A DNA stretch of 64,000 bases from Argyresthia goedartella. Its lineage: Eukaryota > Arthropoda > Insecta > Lepidoptera > Argyresthiidae. Position 1 is the stretch's first letter. Each line of letters opens with the position of its first letter. The stretch spans positions 12,970,501 to 13,034,500 of the forward strand of contig OX463820.1 of NCBI GenBank assembly GCA_949825045.1, in the 5' to 3' direction. Below the pieces are notes generated by a model. It was not told the DNA's origin and did not search any database. It saw only the letters and a program-made list of their open reading frames with translations. A program made the position numbers and the translations under genes. Shown piece after piece: positions 43,027 to 54,464 of the stretch.

Positions 43027-44390
43027 GTAAGAAACATTTTTTTAGCGTAGTATATACTGTGTTTTTTTTTTATTATTTTTTTAAGATATTCCAACAATAT
43101 GTTCCTAAAAAGCTCTGTGTTTCAAAAAAAATGACATAAGTATATTTGAACATGTTATTTGTTATCTTACCATTGCTAATTTATTTTATTGATATTTTAA
43201 TAAGTATTATTTTTTTACAAGTAAACGTTTTTGTATGAAGCCAGGCTACTTGAAACTTCAAATAGGTACCTACCCTAAAATTTTGGTTTTTCGTGTACTG
43301 TAATGTAATGTTTCGTGTAATGAGAATTTAATTACAAACAACAAATGTTCTTTTGACACAATATAGTAAATAGCGTAGTAGCGTTTCTGAGATAATTCAG
43401 TTTAAATATGTAATTTAGTCATTTATTTAGTAGTTTTTATTTTTATTCTAATACGGTTCGATACTTGTCAAATTTATATATTTATGTAATTTCTCATTAC
43501 AATATACATTAAATTGTATTTTGTATATGACTATTGAACATAAAATAAAAAACACAAAAAATACAGAGAATTAATTTGCAAAGGCAAGCTTATCTCTAAA
43601 AAGACATCTCTTCCATCAAACCCATGATGTAACCCCATAATTGTAAACTATTTTTTAAACATCTGTCATATCTACCAAAGATCAGAATTTCAAAGTCGCA
43701 TCCATACTTTTTTCGCCAGTGGTATTTCTGTTTGTATAAGGAAATTGATCATTTTCAACTCTTCAAAACTTCTTGTTTCTAGTATGCTAATTAGAGTGTA
43801 CATTGAATTAGGTAATTTAATGTAGTTTTTGAATTAGTTAGTTAATTTAATGTAGTTTTTGAATTTATTGACCATTTTCAGCAAATATGTCAAGCCCATA
43901 ATTTTACTATGTGACTGGAGAGGTGTTTAATATCGGGTCATACACACCAACGACAAATCATATCTGTATAGGGTTCTTGATTTAACTAGTTAAAGACCTA
44001 AACTCTCTAAATTAGCTTAGACAAGCCACTGTAGTCACAAAGAGGGTTTAGAAATAAGCTGACAACATAAACTATTTTAGAACACTTTTTTGATAATGTT
44101 ATTTTAAGGTCATGGCTTTAAATCAATTTTTGTCTTAATTTTTCCATAGGACCATGTCATGTTTATATGTAACTGTGTAAATAAGATAATGTTGTAAATA
44201 AAACCAAAAATTCAAGCTGTTCCTGTGTTTAATTTTGAAAATTCAATAGTTTTTGACAAAAATGAGAAGAAAAAATCCCTATTTTCAGAATACTTTCTTT
44301 GCTCACACCTAGACTGCTTGACCAAACCTAGCTTATGTTACATTATTAGAAAGTATGTTTAATGCAGTTTTCAAATATATACAGGTTGTT
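43027..44390 (+). other. Presumed intron, AT-rich
   Basis: No exon found. A ~32-bp direct repeat containing TTAATTTAATGTAGTTTTTG occurs twice near 43815-43865, and AATAAA occurs near 44198. Confidence 0.4.
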
Positions 44391-44399
44391 TCTATTAAA

Positions 44400-45140
44400 T
44401 AAGTAGTTTACGCCTCTTGGAGGCTAGAAGCAAGCGCGGGGCGCGCGGCCCGCCACCTGTGGTGCGCACGATTTGCGCCGCGGCAAGTGACCCTAGATGC
44501 GGTTGCGAGGCGTGTGGCAAGGGAAGGGATATGGCTCCGTACCGTAGGTACCTATCAAAATTTCAGAAAGTTGGGGTAGCTTCTTCTTCATAGTCATCTC
44601 ACGCACCCCTTCTGGGGCGTGGGGAGTCGGGGTCAGGTCAACGGACCTCTTCCCGAAGAATCGCCTCTGTCCACTCCTGTGGACAGGTCATCGGATGGCC
44701 CCTGCGGGCGGTGGTCTTCTTGTGGCGCTGGTATGCAGTGGGTGATCGCCGGCTAGGCAACCAGGTCGCGTGGCAGGCAGCGGTGGTCGGGCGGGCGCGC
44801 GTGGTGCGGCGCCAGTTCGGCGATGTGCGGAAGGTGTGATGCATCCGCACGCGCGAACATGCCCTTCGACAGCCTCTGGACAAACTGGTCCACGGTTTCC
44901 CATCTTAGGTCCCTCTGGATTGTCGCGTTCCTCACGTAGCGGGGGGCGCCGACGATGGTACGCAGAGAGAGGTTCTCTTGGGCTCGGAGTCTCCGTTTGT
45001 TCGTCTCCGAGCACAGGGCGTACCATGCCGGAGCCGCGTAGGTGAGGCGGGATCTCACATAGGTCTTGTAGATCCCGAGCTTCGCCCTCAGAGGGAGGCT
45101 GGAGATTGGGTTGGGGTAGCCCTCCTTTTTTAGGCTTTTA
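44400..45140 (-). pseudogene. Jockey-group RT C-terminal fragment (GC-rich)
   Basis: The minus frame 45058-44753 reads RSRLTYAAPAWYALCSETNK, RLRAQENLSLRTIVGAPRYV and RNATIQRDLRWETVDQFVQR, the C-terminal region of Jockey-group RTs, with LPLRAKLGIYKTY just upstream. There is no active site. Downstream Pro/Arg-rich sequence to about 44400 is probably the rest of the C-terminus and 3' UTR. GC content is well above its surroundings, consistent with a different LINE subfamily. Confidence 0.75.
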
Positions 45141-47699
45141 AGTGGCCGTTTTTTTTCTTAGTTGATGTTTCGTTCGCTGTTGGGTCTATGGCCTTTAATT
45201 TCTCTGTCAGAATTTCCCAGCATACTTTTTTTGTGTCTTGGTATGATTCGGAGGATAAGTCCCAGACACGTCTTTAGATAACTCGATTATTACTCAAAGG
45301 ATAAAAAACGGTTAGAGCTTCTTTGTCCTCTCTCGTGGTGGAACCACAGAGTACATTTTTACTACTGAAAGTGTAACAAGCGTCTGCACTATGGCAAATG
45401 CCGGCCTCCACACACGGTTGGCAACGCACGCCCGTCAACAAAGGTTGTGGGAAGGTCAAACGAATTTTGGTTGCAAACAAGCGTCTATATAGTTTTAGAC
45501 CCCGTGTGGAAATGCTTGTGGAAGCCTTGTTTGTAACAGTGTAACAGGGGGTTTTAGCGTCTTTAAATTCTCTTCGCCTAAGTTGGCTGTAGTGCCAAAC
45601 CATCGGCTGACACCAAAAAAATAAGCAAATATTATATCCAGTTGCCAGAATCACATTCAGTTGCCAGATTCACATTCTCAAGTAAAATCTATTTCTTAGT
45701 CATATGCCAAAAAAAATACTGAAACTTCGACATTTGACACATGGCGCGTCCACACTGGACGAGCGGTGACTAGGAGCCGAGGTAAACACGACTGACTTTA
45801 GTGTGTGGTGTATTAGAGTAAATAAGTGGTGTATTGATCCTGGCGGTCATTTCCTGATTGCGTTAGCTAGTAAATATGGGTCGCGAAGGAGTGCTGAATG
45901 AAAGCACAATCTTCGATCGAACATAGTATATTAGCCGAAGCACAGAGAAGGGACAATCTAGTGGAGCACTAGTAAGGATATAGATAGAAATAGGTAAAGC
46001 ACAGTCTTTAGCTGAAAGAAAGAAACCTAGATTAGTTTTACGAGAATGGCGTGCACATATATCAAACCTAAACAAGAAGATAACTCGCTACGTATGTGTG
46101 TGAAAACTTGCGTCTTGAGAATAATTTGTTGCTCATTAGCACTACCCAGGTGGATGTGAAGGGCTGTAAGTATTTTCGTCGGACGTGAGCATTTCCTCCC
46201 TGACAGAGCAATCGTTTGTATGTAACATTCAAACGGTGTCAAAAAGTGTATGAAAATCGTAAATGTTTCGTCACAAAACCATTATTAATCAATATTTTTT
46301 CAATCGCATTTCGTTTCTTCCTTGCTAAATGAATCATATAACCCATAGATCACACATCTATTATTTTAAAGGAATAATGAAAGAAACCAAAACGTGGCTA
46401 TGGGTACAATTTATTACTCAAACAAGTAGAATTATTATAAAAATAAATAACCCGACTGCATTTTCTATTAATACCACACAAAAACTCTTATATGCACCTG
46501 GTTCCTTACATGGAGTATGAAAGTAGCCGCACCAAAAACCCTAGGAACCTAGATTTAGATTTTGCCTCAGTGCTTACTTAAATAACTGTAAAATAAAAGA
46601 TAACGCTTATCAGATGAAACAATTTTAAGAATTTGGAAACAGACTTTTTTGTTTTAGTAAGTCGTTTTAGTAAGTCGCTTCCGTTCGTCACATTCATCTA
46701 GTGTGGACCGGCCTCACAGCAGGGTGTTGTCAATACGTAAAAACCAATTGATACCATTTAAGTTTCCAGAAAAAAAAAATGTTCTACGTCGTTGTTTTTA
46801 TAATTTCTTTTCTTGGATATATCTTTGGCATATATATATGGTTTTTAGTGATACGAGTCTTTTAGTGACAGTTAAAAAATTGTATATTTTACAATGGTAT
46901 CATTGCCGCATTTTTTTTCGGCAGCTAATGAAAAAATGGATTTTCGATATTTATTATAGATAAGCTACCTCCAACCTCGCCACAATACGAAATATGTAAT
47001 GGTACATTACGATATTAGTGCGTTAAGATTGTTATACAATTGGTAATTGAGCCGAGCATGTTATAACCAATACGCACGTATATCGTACGACGTTTTTTAA
47101 CACATTTGCGTGGAAACAGAAAAAAAAAACAAGGTGATAAGGGGGAGCAAGATAACAAAGACGAGCAGTTCGAAATTTGAATAGCAACAGCGCGCTGCTC
47201 ACTAGCTGGAGTCGTGCGGCGGCGATCAGTTCCATATTTGAAATGGCAAATAATACTGTTATGGAATTTGTATGGACTTAACTTAACTATTTGCTTTGGT
47301 AACACGCCTTTTTTATGACCCGCTTTACATATTTAAATCCGGTGGAATTACATCAGCTTTACGAGCAAGGGTGTTAAAAATGATATAATGATACCTACGA
47401 GTATCGGTAACGTATATGAACCTTAAGAGCCTTAACGCGCCACGCCGCGCATCCAGTTAAGGTTTTGAAGCACGACGCTTACGAGCTCGGAACCGTGTAT
47501 CTATGCCTGCGTGCGCGCATACCTACCTGTGTGGCTGTTGGAGCGAGGTTGATACACCGCGCTAAAACCTGTTAATACTTTTCAAGACCATAGCCGATAG
47601 CTTTTTGGTGTGGGTAGTCCTACAAGGCAACAATAAATTTTACACTCCATAATTAATTTAATTTATTTAATAACTTACAATAATTTAATGAGTATTCAG
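45141..47699. other. No gene recognised
   Basis: Contains a 19-bp direct duplication (CAGTTGCCAGA(A/T)TCACATT) near 45640-45676. A weak inverted pair around GTCCACACT occurs at about 45750 and 46700. Otherwise AT-rich sequence without supported coding. Confidence 0.4.
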
Positions 47700-47758
47700 C
47701 AATAATATTACTGGCCTGGACCCTTCACTGCACATTCCCAATTGAAGAATACTACAAT

Positions 47759-48572
47759 TTGACCAGTCAACAACCACATAACCTCAAAATCACAAGCATG
47801 GACCAGTATTCGGAGATTTCCAAAGGTATGGAAGATTTAATTTCCACATTCTCGGACCGGATGGACAAATATGACAGGGATCTACAGCTAGCTGCAACCT
47901 CTACCAACCCCCAGGACATAAGTGGACTCGCGCAACAGTTTTCGGACTTCAAGTCCCTGATCTGGAAAGCTCTCGGAGTTCTGAAGTCGCAGATTGAGCA
48001 TCTGGGTTTGGGGCTTGACAGGCACGAGCAGATGATGCGGCGTAAGGTCCTGCTCGTTCACGGCGTGGCTGAAGAACCGGAGGAGCAGCCTGTTGCCGTT
48101 CTGACTGCAGTGTTGCCTAACCGCCTGAAGTCTTCAGATGATTGTCTCGGTGCAATCAAAGTGGTTCATCGCTTGGGTGCCAAAGGAGACTAGGCCCCTC
48201 CTTGTGCGTTTTACATCCCACGAGGCACGCAGCGAGGTGTGGGATTCTAAGAAGGCCCTAAAAGGTACGGGCATCACGTTGACTGAGTTCCTGACGAAGT
48301 CACGTCACGATGTCTTTATGGCGGCTCGCCAACACTTTGGCGTCAGCAACTCCTGGACAACCGATGGCCGTATTTTCGTGCAGCTGCCAAACAAGACTCG
48401 TCGGAAGGTCGAGTGCTGGGCGGAGTTGCGGCCGCTTATGGATAAATTTCCCAGCAAAGAGCCCCCTCAGTCAGCCGTTAAGGGGAAGAAGCCTGCTGTG
48501 GACATGTCGGCGGCCTCCACCAGGGGCGTTGTCACCAGAAGAGGAGCGTCTCAGGCTCGGGCAGCTAAATAG
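47759..48572 (+). pseudogene. CR1-like LINE ORF1 (coiled coil and RNA-binding domain)
   Basis: Frame 47759-48193 starts with a coiled-coil-like region (DQYSEISKGMEDLISTFSDR) and continues RRKVLLVHGVAEEPEEQPV and IKVVHRLGAK. A frameshift at about 48150-48190 moves the reading to 48138-48572: RPLLVRFTSHEARSEVW, then TLTEFLTKSRHDVFMAARQH and a basic C-terminal tail. This is the ORF1 chaperone-type protein common in lepidopteran CR1-like LINEs, thought to coat element RNA. One indel breaks it. Confidence 0.75.
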
Positions 48573-49137
48573 TGCAGTGAGGTTATGCAAGCGGTAGATG
48601 TCACATGCTCAGTTAAATCGCGGTCTCCATTCGACGCCCCCGTATAATTATGCTGTTTCTCATGTTTTGTGAGGTAGAATGCCTTTTTAACTTATTATTT
48701 TTACTTTTCTGTTTCGCTAAATCCTCAGAACATCTTTACTTGTCAATGTCAATCTGCCTGCTGTCATTTCACGCGACCGGTGTTGTCTATTTGTTTTTTT
48801 TTTTTATACGTTCCGATTTCTGCATCGTTGCGCAGTAGCGGTAACTCTCGCACGTGTTTTGTTTTGTCTTGTTTATAGTCTAACGATAAAGTGTGTTGTT
48901 TTTGTGTTATTTTTTTTGGTTACTGTTATTATTGTGTGTTTATCTAGATTCCTTTCAGCATTCCTGTGTAGTTAGGGTCTGGGTCAGTATTTATTTATTT
49001 ATTTATTAAGTAGTGTAGTTAACTACTCAGTTATTGAGTAGGCAACTTTTATCCATATATTTTTTTTGTACTACTGTACCCCAGCATAATTATTTATATT
49101 GTATTTATATATTTAAGTAGGTATATTCTTATTTTAC

Positions 49138-50331
49138 ATGGATAGTTTATGTAATATTGATAATAGTTTCTTCTCTTGTTCTTCAACCGACGACTACATT
49201 AGTGCGGAGAGTGATAACTCCCTTGTGGAGGAAACACTATCCGCCAAACTGACTTCTGTCTTTGCTGGACTCGATAATAATTTTAACATCGTTCACATCA
49301 ACGCTCAGAGTATCCACACGAGTTACCCGGACCTACTCGAGGCTTTCAGTAGTAAACATGTGGATGGTATACTTGTATCAGAATCATTTCTTAAACCGAC
49401 ATTACCTTCCACTATGTACTCGCTGCCTGGGTTCCAGCTCTACCGGAACGACAGAGTTGGCAAAGCTGATGGCGGGGTGGCTATTTACCTTCGCTCGGAT
49501 ATCCCTTGCAGAGTTGTTAGTGCTTCACCGAGTGAGTACTCCGAATCCGCAGAACATCTCTTCCTTGAAATTTGTCTTCGCCATAATAAAGTTCTACTCG
49601 GTGTTCTCTACAGTCCCTCACTTCACATCGATTATTTCGACTCATTTGAGTCTTTGCTCAGTGAGCTAACTCCTCTTTATAATGATACCCTCATTCTCGG
49701 CGATTTCAATACATGCCTTCTCAAAAACGATTCCCGCTCTGCCAAACTTCAGTCCATTATAAACTCTTTCAATTTACATATTCTTCCTCTCAACGCTACT
49801 CATTTCCAACCACATTGTACTCCCTCTCTCCTTGATCTCATGATAGTTTCTAATTTGGAAAAGGTTGCTACACAAGGACAGTTTAACTCTCCTTTCTCCT
49901 ATCATGACCTGATTTACCTCTCTTATAAGAGCAAAACCCCCAAGAGCAGAGCAAAATTTATCCACACTCGTAGCTTCAAGGGCATTAATTCTGAATCCCT
50001 TAAATCTGATGCCGCGTCGATCGACTGGTCCCCCATCATCTCCAGTGAGTCCGTTGATGACAAGATCCACCATTTCAATACAATCATTCTGGGACTGTTC
50101 GACAAGCATGCACCGGTCAAGAAGGTCAAGGTAAAACACCTTCCAGCTCCATGGCTCACTGATGCTATTAGGCGTCTGATGACTAAACGCAACAAAGCCA
50201 AATGCCTCTACAAAAAGGAGCCTACAGCCGAAAATTATTCCATCTTCAAATGCCTTCGAAACCGGTGCAATCGCATGTGTCGTGACGCCAAGCGTCGCCA
50301 CATCTTTCAGAGCATTGAGAGTTACCCCCAT
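49138..50331 (+). pseudogene. CR1-like LINE ORF2, endonuclease domain
   Basis: The frame opens with MDSLCNIDNSFFSCSSTDDY. The APE-type endonuclease follows: NIVHINAQSI, GILVSESFLKP, DGGVAIYLRSDIP, GVLYSPSLHID, LILGDFNTCLL and the YHDLIYL segment where SDH is usual. A linker with PAPWLTDAIRRLMTKRNKAK ends at FQSIESYP. At about 50332 the frame runs without a stop into an unrelated Jockey endonuclease (to 50695), an accidental in-frame fusion caused by insertion. The whole open frame is 519 codons. Confidence 0.85.
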
Positions 50332-51391
50332 TTTTTGAATGCAAAATCGTTGTCCGTACTACAATTTCAAAACTATAGGTTAGATTGTTACTTTGCTAGA
50401 GCTAATAAAGTAAGAGGAGGCTCTCTCATTTTGAGCAGAAATACTAGGAATGTGGAGGTTTTGTCTCACTGTCGATCACTGAGTGAGAATGAGTGTTTTG
50501 AAATTTGTGGCATAAAAGATTTAGCCACAAATATATGTATATTTTGTATCTATCAAAATGGCACACAGTACAGTAAATTTATTAATAAGCTTGAATTATT
50601 AATGCAGCACTTTTTTGATAAAAAATGTGTTATTTGCGGGGACTTTAACATAAACATGAGTGCAAATAATATTAAGACCACAAGATCACAAGACTGAATT
50701 TGTTAACCTTTTAAAATGTTACAACTTTAGACATCTTGTGAATACTACCACTTTTATTCGAAATGAAGTAAATTCTTGCATTGATAATATTCTCACAAAC
50801 ATACAGGAGGATAGTTTAAAGAAGGTAATGGTTGATCATAATGGTCTTTCAGATGGACATGCGGGAATCTTGACTAAATTGGTAGAGGATAAGTTTTGCC
50901 AACCAAGGCATAGGGAACCAGTAGTTTATGTAGAAAAAAGGGCTATCAATAAAACATCTAAAGGGAAATTTGCAGACTTAGCTCTCACAACCAACTGGTA
51001 TAACTTAGGAGTAAATGGTTTTATCTCTAGATTTTATAGAATTTTCAAAGACTGCTTCAAGATTAGTCGCAGGAAAATTAATCTTAGAAGAAACAAGAAA
51101 TTAAATTGGGTGACCAAAGGCACCAGGGTGTCTAGCTTAATGAAGCGTGTATTGGGTTCTTTAAATATTAACCACAACGATGAATCACTTTTCACATACA
51201 GACGTAATTATTATAGAATATACCGTAGAGTCATACGAAAGGCAAAATCACTATCTGTTCAACATGAGATAATGGGTTCTAGAAACTCGGTAAAGGCTGT
51301 CTGGCAGGTTGTCAACAAACGTAGAAATAAAAACGACATAACTAATAGGGACAAAATTGTACTTAAAGTGGGACAAAATCTAATTACTAAC
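50332..51391 (+). pseudogene. Jockey ORF2: endonuclease C-half and linker
   Basis: Contains LDCYFARANKVRGGSLILSR, CIYQNGTQYSKFI and CVICGDFNINM. After a frameshift at about 50680 it continues FVNLLKCYNFRHLVNTTTFI and NSCIDNILTN, then HNGLSDGHAGI (catalytic S-D-H region). The linker region with RRKINLRRNKKLNWVTKG runs to LITN, where the BEL element begins. The reading resumes at 58937 with PQVIAEIFCNN. Confidence 0.8.
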
Positions 51392-51935
51392 TGTTCGATT
51401 CCAAATCGATATTCGATCGATGGTTTCGGAACGGCCATTTTGAATTTGACGTTGCTGCCAACCTTGCAGTTTTTGACAACTGACAGACGAAAAGCCCTCG
51501 CAATGTAACGCGTATTGATTAGGGTATTGAAATTAAATCGCAAGCCATCTGGAATGTATTCGGGTTCCCCTCAGGATTGTCTATATAGCTGAGTGTGTTG
51601 TGGTTCCCCGAACCAGATAAAGTTCGCATTTACGTGGCCGATTGGTTTTTCCCACGTAACATAACCTGTGTTGGAACACTGTGCTCGTCGAAGCTGGCCT
51701 GCCAGTCATACCTGGTTGGCTGAAGAACCTGTCTACCAAGAAGAGCCTAGGGTGCACCCGGGCCTTGCAGAAAGACAGGAGGTTGACGGGAACGAAGCAC
51801 AGACCAGGTTAGATCGACTCCATAATTAATAGCTCGGTGAATCGCCGACGTTCACACTTCTTGGCATCTGATCGCTACGCTACCTCGTAGCTGATGGGCC
51901 CCTGCGAGGTCATTAGGTGCCGAGAGGCCTGAACA
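51392..51935 (+). repeat. 5' LTR of BEL element
   Basis: 544 bp, TG...CA ends. It contains AATAAT-type AT-rich patches and a TCTATATAGCTGAGTG segment (about 51579) that could serve as the core promoter. Confidence 0.93.
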
Positions 51936-51938
51936 TTT

Positions 51939-51954
51939 TGGTAGCAGAGCGTGG
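51939..51954 (+). promoter_or_regulatory. Putative primer-binding site
   Basis: TGGTAGCAGAGCGTGG begins 3 nt after the LTR. The TGG start fits pairing with a tRNA CCA end; the tRNA species was not identified. Confidence 0.6.
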
Positions 51955-52550
51955 TTTCCTGAGATTTGCAGCCGTCAAGGGCTCCAGGAACCCACGATTT
52001 GGGACTATCAATCTCTAGGTATAGGCGGTTATTAGCTAACTTGGTGTTGTTCCTGTATCCACATAGATTGGTAGTATTGTAAGCTATAAGTCTATTGCTG
52101 GTAGTAGACAGACAGATATTACAGTTTTCCCTAAATGACCAGTTGTACTGAGATGTGACTCAGAATAGTAGGTACTCAACTTAGGTACATTGTAGGTGAA
52201 TTGAAATTTGCATTGAAGTACCAGTTAGTCAATCTATTAGTGGTCTAGTAATGCTAATGAATGTTTGGTTAACATAGGTAGTTACATCTATTGATAACAG
52301 GCTATTACATTGTTTTCAGTTTATAGCAATTTATAACTTGAACTAATATTGACTATCTGTGTGTGTTATAATGATAAAGGGAAACTAAATTGTATTTACA
52401 GAATTTATATAGATATAAAACTCGGTTCCTATTGTTTAAGGAAAACAACATTGTTTAAGTTATAGTTTAGGGTTCCCTCGTTTGGGTTATAGACTGGAGG
52501 GTCCAATAAAATTGAGTTACTGCAAATTGTGAGTAAGTATCGTTCCGATC

Positions 52551-54464
52551 ATGTCGTTATCTGAAATCCAGAAGGGTGTTTCTAAGGAACTCAGATGGTT
52601 TTCCTCCGCACACGGTCTGATAGACCGGTTAGATAGGCATGATGTGGTATTGGAGCGGTCTATGGACGTTAAGGAACGTTACAATAGGGTGCTCGAATTG
52701 TCCGCGCAGGCGGAATCAGTTGATGGTTGCGCACCTGACAGGCTGTCACGGTTGCTAGGGGATGTCGACCAATGTATGGAGATGGCAGCTGCTATCACGC
52801 AGAAGGCTGCGGACATACGTAGACAGCGCGAGTCCAGCCATGGTGGTGACATTGAAGCACCTTTGCCGCTTCAGGGTTCAGGGTCCAGGTTACCGGCCAT
52901 AACTATGCCTACTTTTGACGGAGTGTCCGGTGAATGGATGAGCTTCATCAATCTGTTCGACAGTTTGGTGCACATGCGATCGGACATTACCAAGTCTGTC
53001 AAGATGGCTCAGCTGGTGGCAGCATTGAGGGGTGAGCCTAGGGAGCTGGTCGCTCATTTGACAGTTACGGAGGGTAACTATGAAACGGCCAGACAATTGT
53101 TGGTCAGACGTTACCATAACAAACGGAGGTTGGCCGATGCCCAACTGAACCGTTTGTTTAGTATCCCGGTTGTGAACAAGGTCGGGGCCATACAGACGGA
53201 GGTTTTGAACCCGTTGTTGTCCGTCACCAAGGCTCTAGAGAATCTTGGACTTCCGGTTGGTGAATGGTCGTACCTACTGCTGTACATTGTACTTTCCCGC
53301 CTACCCGCTGACGTGCAGACTCGTTTCGAACAGTCTCACGGGAGGTCGGCCGAGGACCTGCCCGCCTTCTCCGACTTGGTCGGATTCTTGGAAGAGGAGG
53401 CTCGACGGGCAGAGAATTTGGGGTTGACGGTCACCCATCCTTCGGAGCCACAGAGAGCTGCCGGGAGCGCTGTGAGTAGGGGCCCTCCGACGAGGAAGGA
53501 CCGCACCAACCGGCAGTCGTATGGGACTGTGAGTGCATTGACCCCACATAGTGAGACCTGCCCATGTTGTAGGCAGATTGGCCATGCTGTGGCCAATTGC
53601 AATAAGTTCGGGGAACTTAGGGTTCAGGGACGGCGCCGGATGGCCAAGCAGCGGAGCTGGTGTTTCCTGTGCCTCGGGCCACACATGGCTAGGTACTGCA
53701 CGCGCACAAAAATGTGCGGATATTGTGGTGGGGCCCACAACAATCTGTTGTGCATGAACCGGTCCGGCCAACAGCCACCACAGGGCCGTACCCAGGGTGA
53801 CACGGCATGGGGCCCTGAGAATTCGTTTGCGACTCGGAGCGCAACTCAGGGGCCAACGTCCCCACGTCCACAGGGCCGTACCCAGGGTGACACGGCATGG
53901 GGCCCTGAGAATTCGTTTGCGACTCGGAGCGCAACTCAGGGGCCAATGTCCCCACGTGCACAGGGCGGTACTAGGGTGCAGGGCCGCACTCAGGGTCATC
54001 ACATGGGGGGCCCTGAGTTTTCGGTTGCGACTCAGCATCCGACTCAACGGGCAATGGGGCCACAAGCACGCGGCCACCCAGGGGTGCAGGGCCGCACTCA
54101 GGGTCATCACATGGGGGGCCCTGAGTTTTCGGTTGCGACTCAGCATCCGACTCAGCGGGACATTGGGTATGTTGAGCAGGCCGTAACGGGCGGGTGGCAT
54201 GGGACACCTTCGAGCTATGCGGATGCGGTTCGGACGCCGCCTCAGTTGTCGCCCCGCTCGTCGCCTCGTCCTCGTCGGTCGCATGTGATGTCCCCCCCGC
54301 TCATGGAGCGGCCGCGGTTGAATTCACGCCCACCCCCCTTCGGGGGGCGTCGTAGGGTGGCAATGGAACCGGCGCGTGGGCCATTTGTACAATGGGACCC
54401 TCTGGCGTATAGCTGCCTACCTGATCGGTTACAGGCACAGTGGGGCCCCGGGGGTCCTCGCTAG
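52551..54464 (+). CDS. BEL gag polyprotein (637 aa)
   Basis: Residues ~115-300 hold the Pao-type capsid region (LPAITMPTFDGVSGEWMSF, LVAALRGEPRELV and LLVRRYHNKRRLADAQLNRL). From about residue 345 there are three zinc knuckles: CPCCRQIGHAVANC (CX2CX4HX4C), CFLCLGPHMARYC and CGYCGGAHNNLLC. A Gln/Gly/Pro-rich tail with internal duplications follows. The protein would assemble the particle and bind RNA. It stops at TAG 54462-54464, and pol is open in the same frame immediately after. The leader of about 600 bp before the ATG is non-coding. Confidence 0.92.
   Translation: MSLSEIQKGVSKELRWFSSAHGLIDRLDRHDVVLERSMDVKERYNRVLELSAQAESVDGCAPDRLSRLLGDVDQCMEMAAAITQKAADIRRQRESSHGGDIEAPLPLQGSGSRLPAITMPTFDGVSGEWMSFINLFDSLVHMRSDITKSVKMAQLVAALRGEPRELVAHLTVTEGNYETARQLLVRRYHNKRRLADAQLNRLFSIPVVNKVGAIQTEVLNPLLSVTKALENLGLPVGEWSYLLLYIVLSRLPADVQTRFEQSHGRSAEDLPAFSDLVGFLEEEARRAENLGLTVTHPSEPQRAAGSAVSRGPPTRKDRTNRQSYGTVSALTPHSETCPCCRQIGHAVANCNKFGELRVQGRRRMAKQRSWCFLCLGPHMARYCTRTKMCGYCGGAHNNLLCMNRSGQQPPQGRTQGDTAWGPENSFATRSATQGPTSPRPQGRTQGDTAWGPENSFATRSATQGPMSPRAQGGTRVQGRTQGHHMGGPEFSVATQHPTQRAMGPQARGHPGVQGRTQGHHMGGPEFSVATQHPTQRDIGYVEQAVTGGWHGTPSSYADAVRTPPQLSPRSSPRPRRSHVMSPPLMERPRLNSRPPPFGGRRRVAMEPARGPFVQWDPLAYSCLPDRLQAQWGPGGPR
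53781..54170 (+). repeat. Tandem coding repeats in gag tail
   Basis: Two 90-bp units (53781-53870, 53871-53960; 30 aa each, QGRTQGDTAWGPENSFATRS...) are followed by two 108-bp units (starting near 53973 and 54081; 36 aa each, VQGRTQGHHMGGPEFSVATQ...). All four share QGRTQG and the GPE(N)S..AT core, so they descend from one ancestral module and keep the frame. Confidence 0.92.

Noticed and set aside
44638..45045. Several overlapping Arg/Pro-rich ORFs on both strands
   Set aside because: By-products of GC-rich sequence; only the frame 45058-44753 encodes a recognisable RT C-terminus.
45730..46710. Inverted GTCCACACT pair as a TIR element of about 960 bp
   Set aside because: Matching is only about 10 bp with no target duplication; too weak to call.
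53781..54170. Regular repeats as a possible CRISPR array
   Set aside because: Repeats are contiguous, in frame with gag, and have no unique spacers.
53301..54284. Long minus-strand ORF (327 codons)
   Set aside because: Antisense shadow of the GC-rich, repetitive gag tail; no family features, and gag on the other strand is certain.
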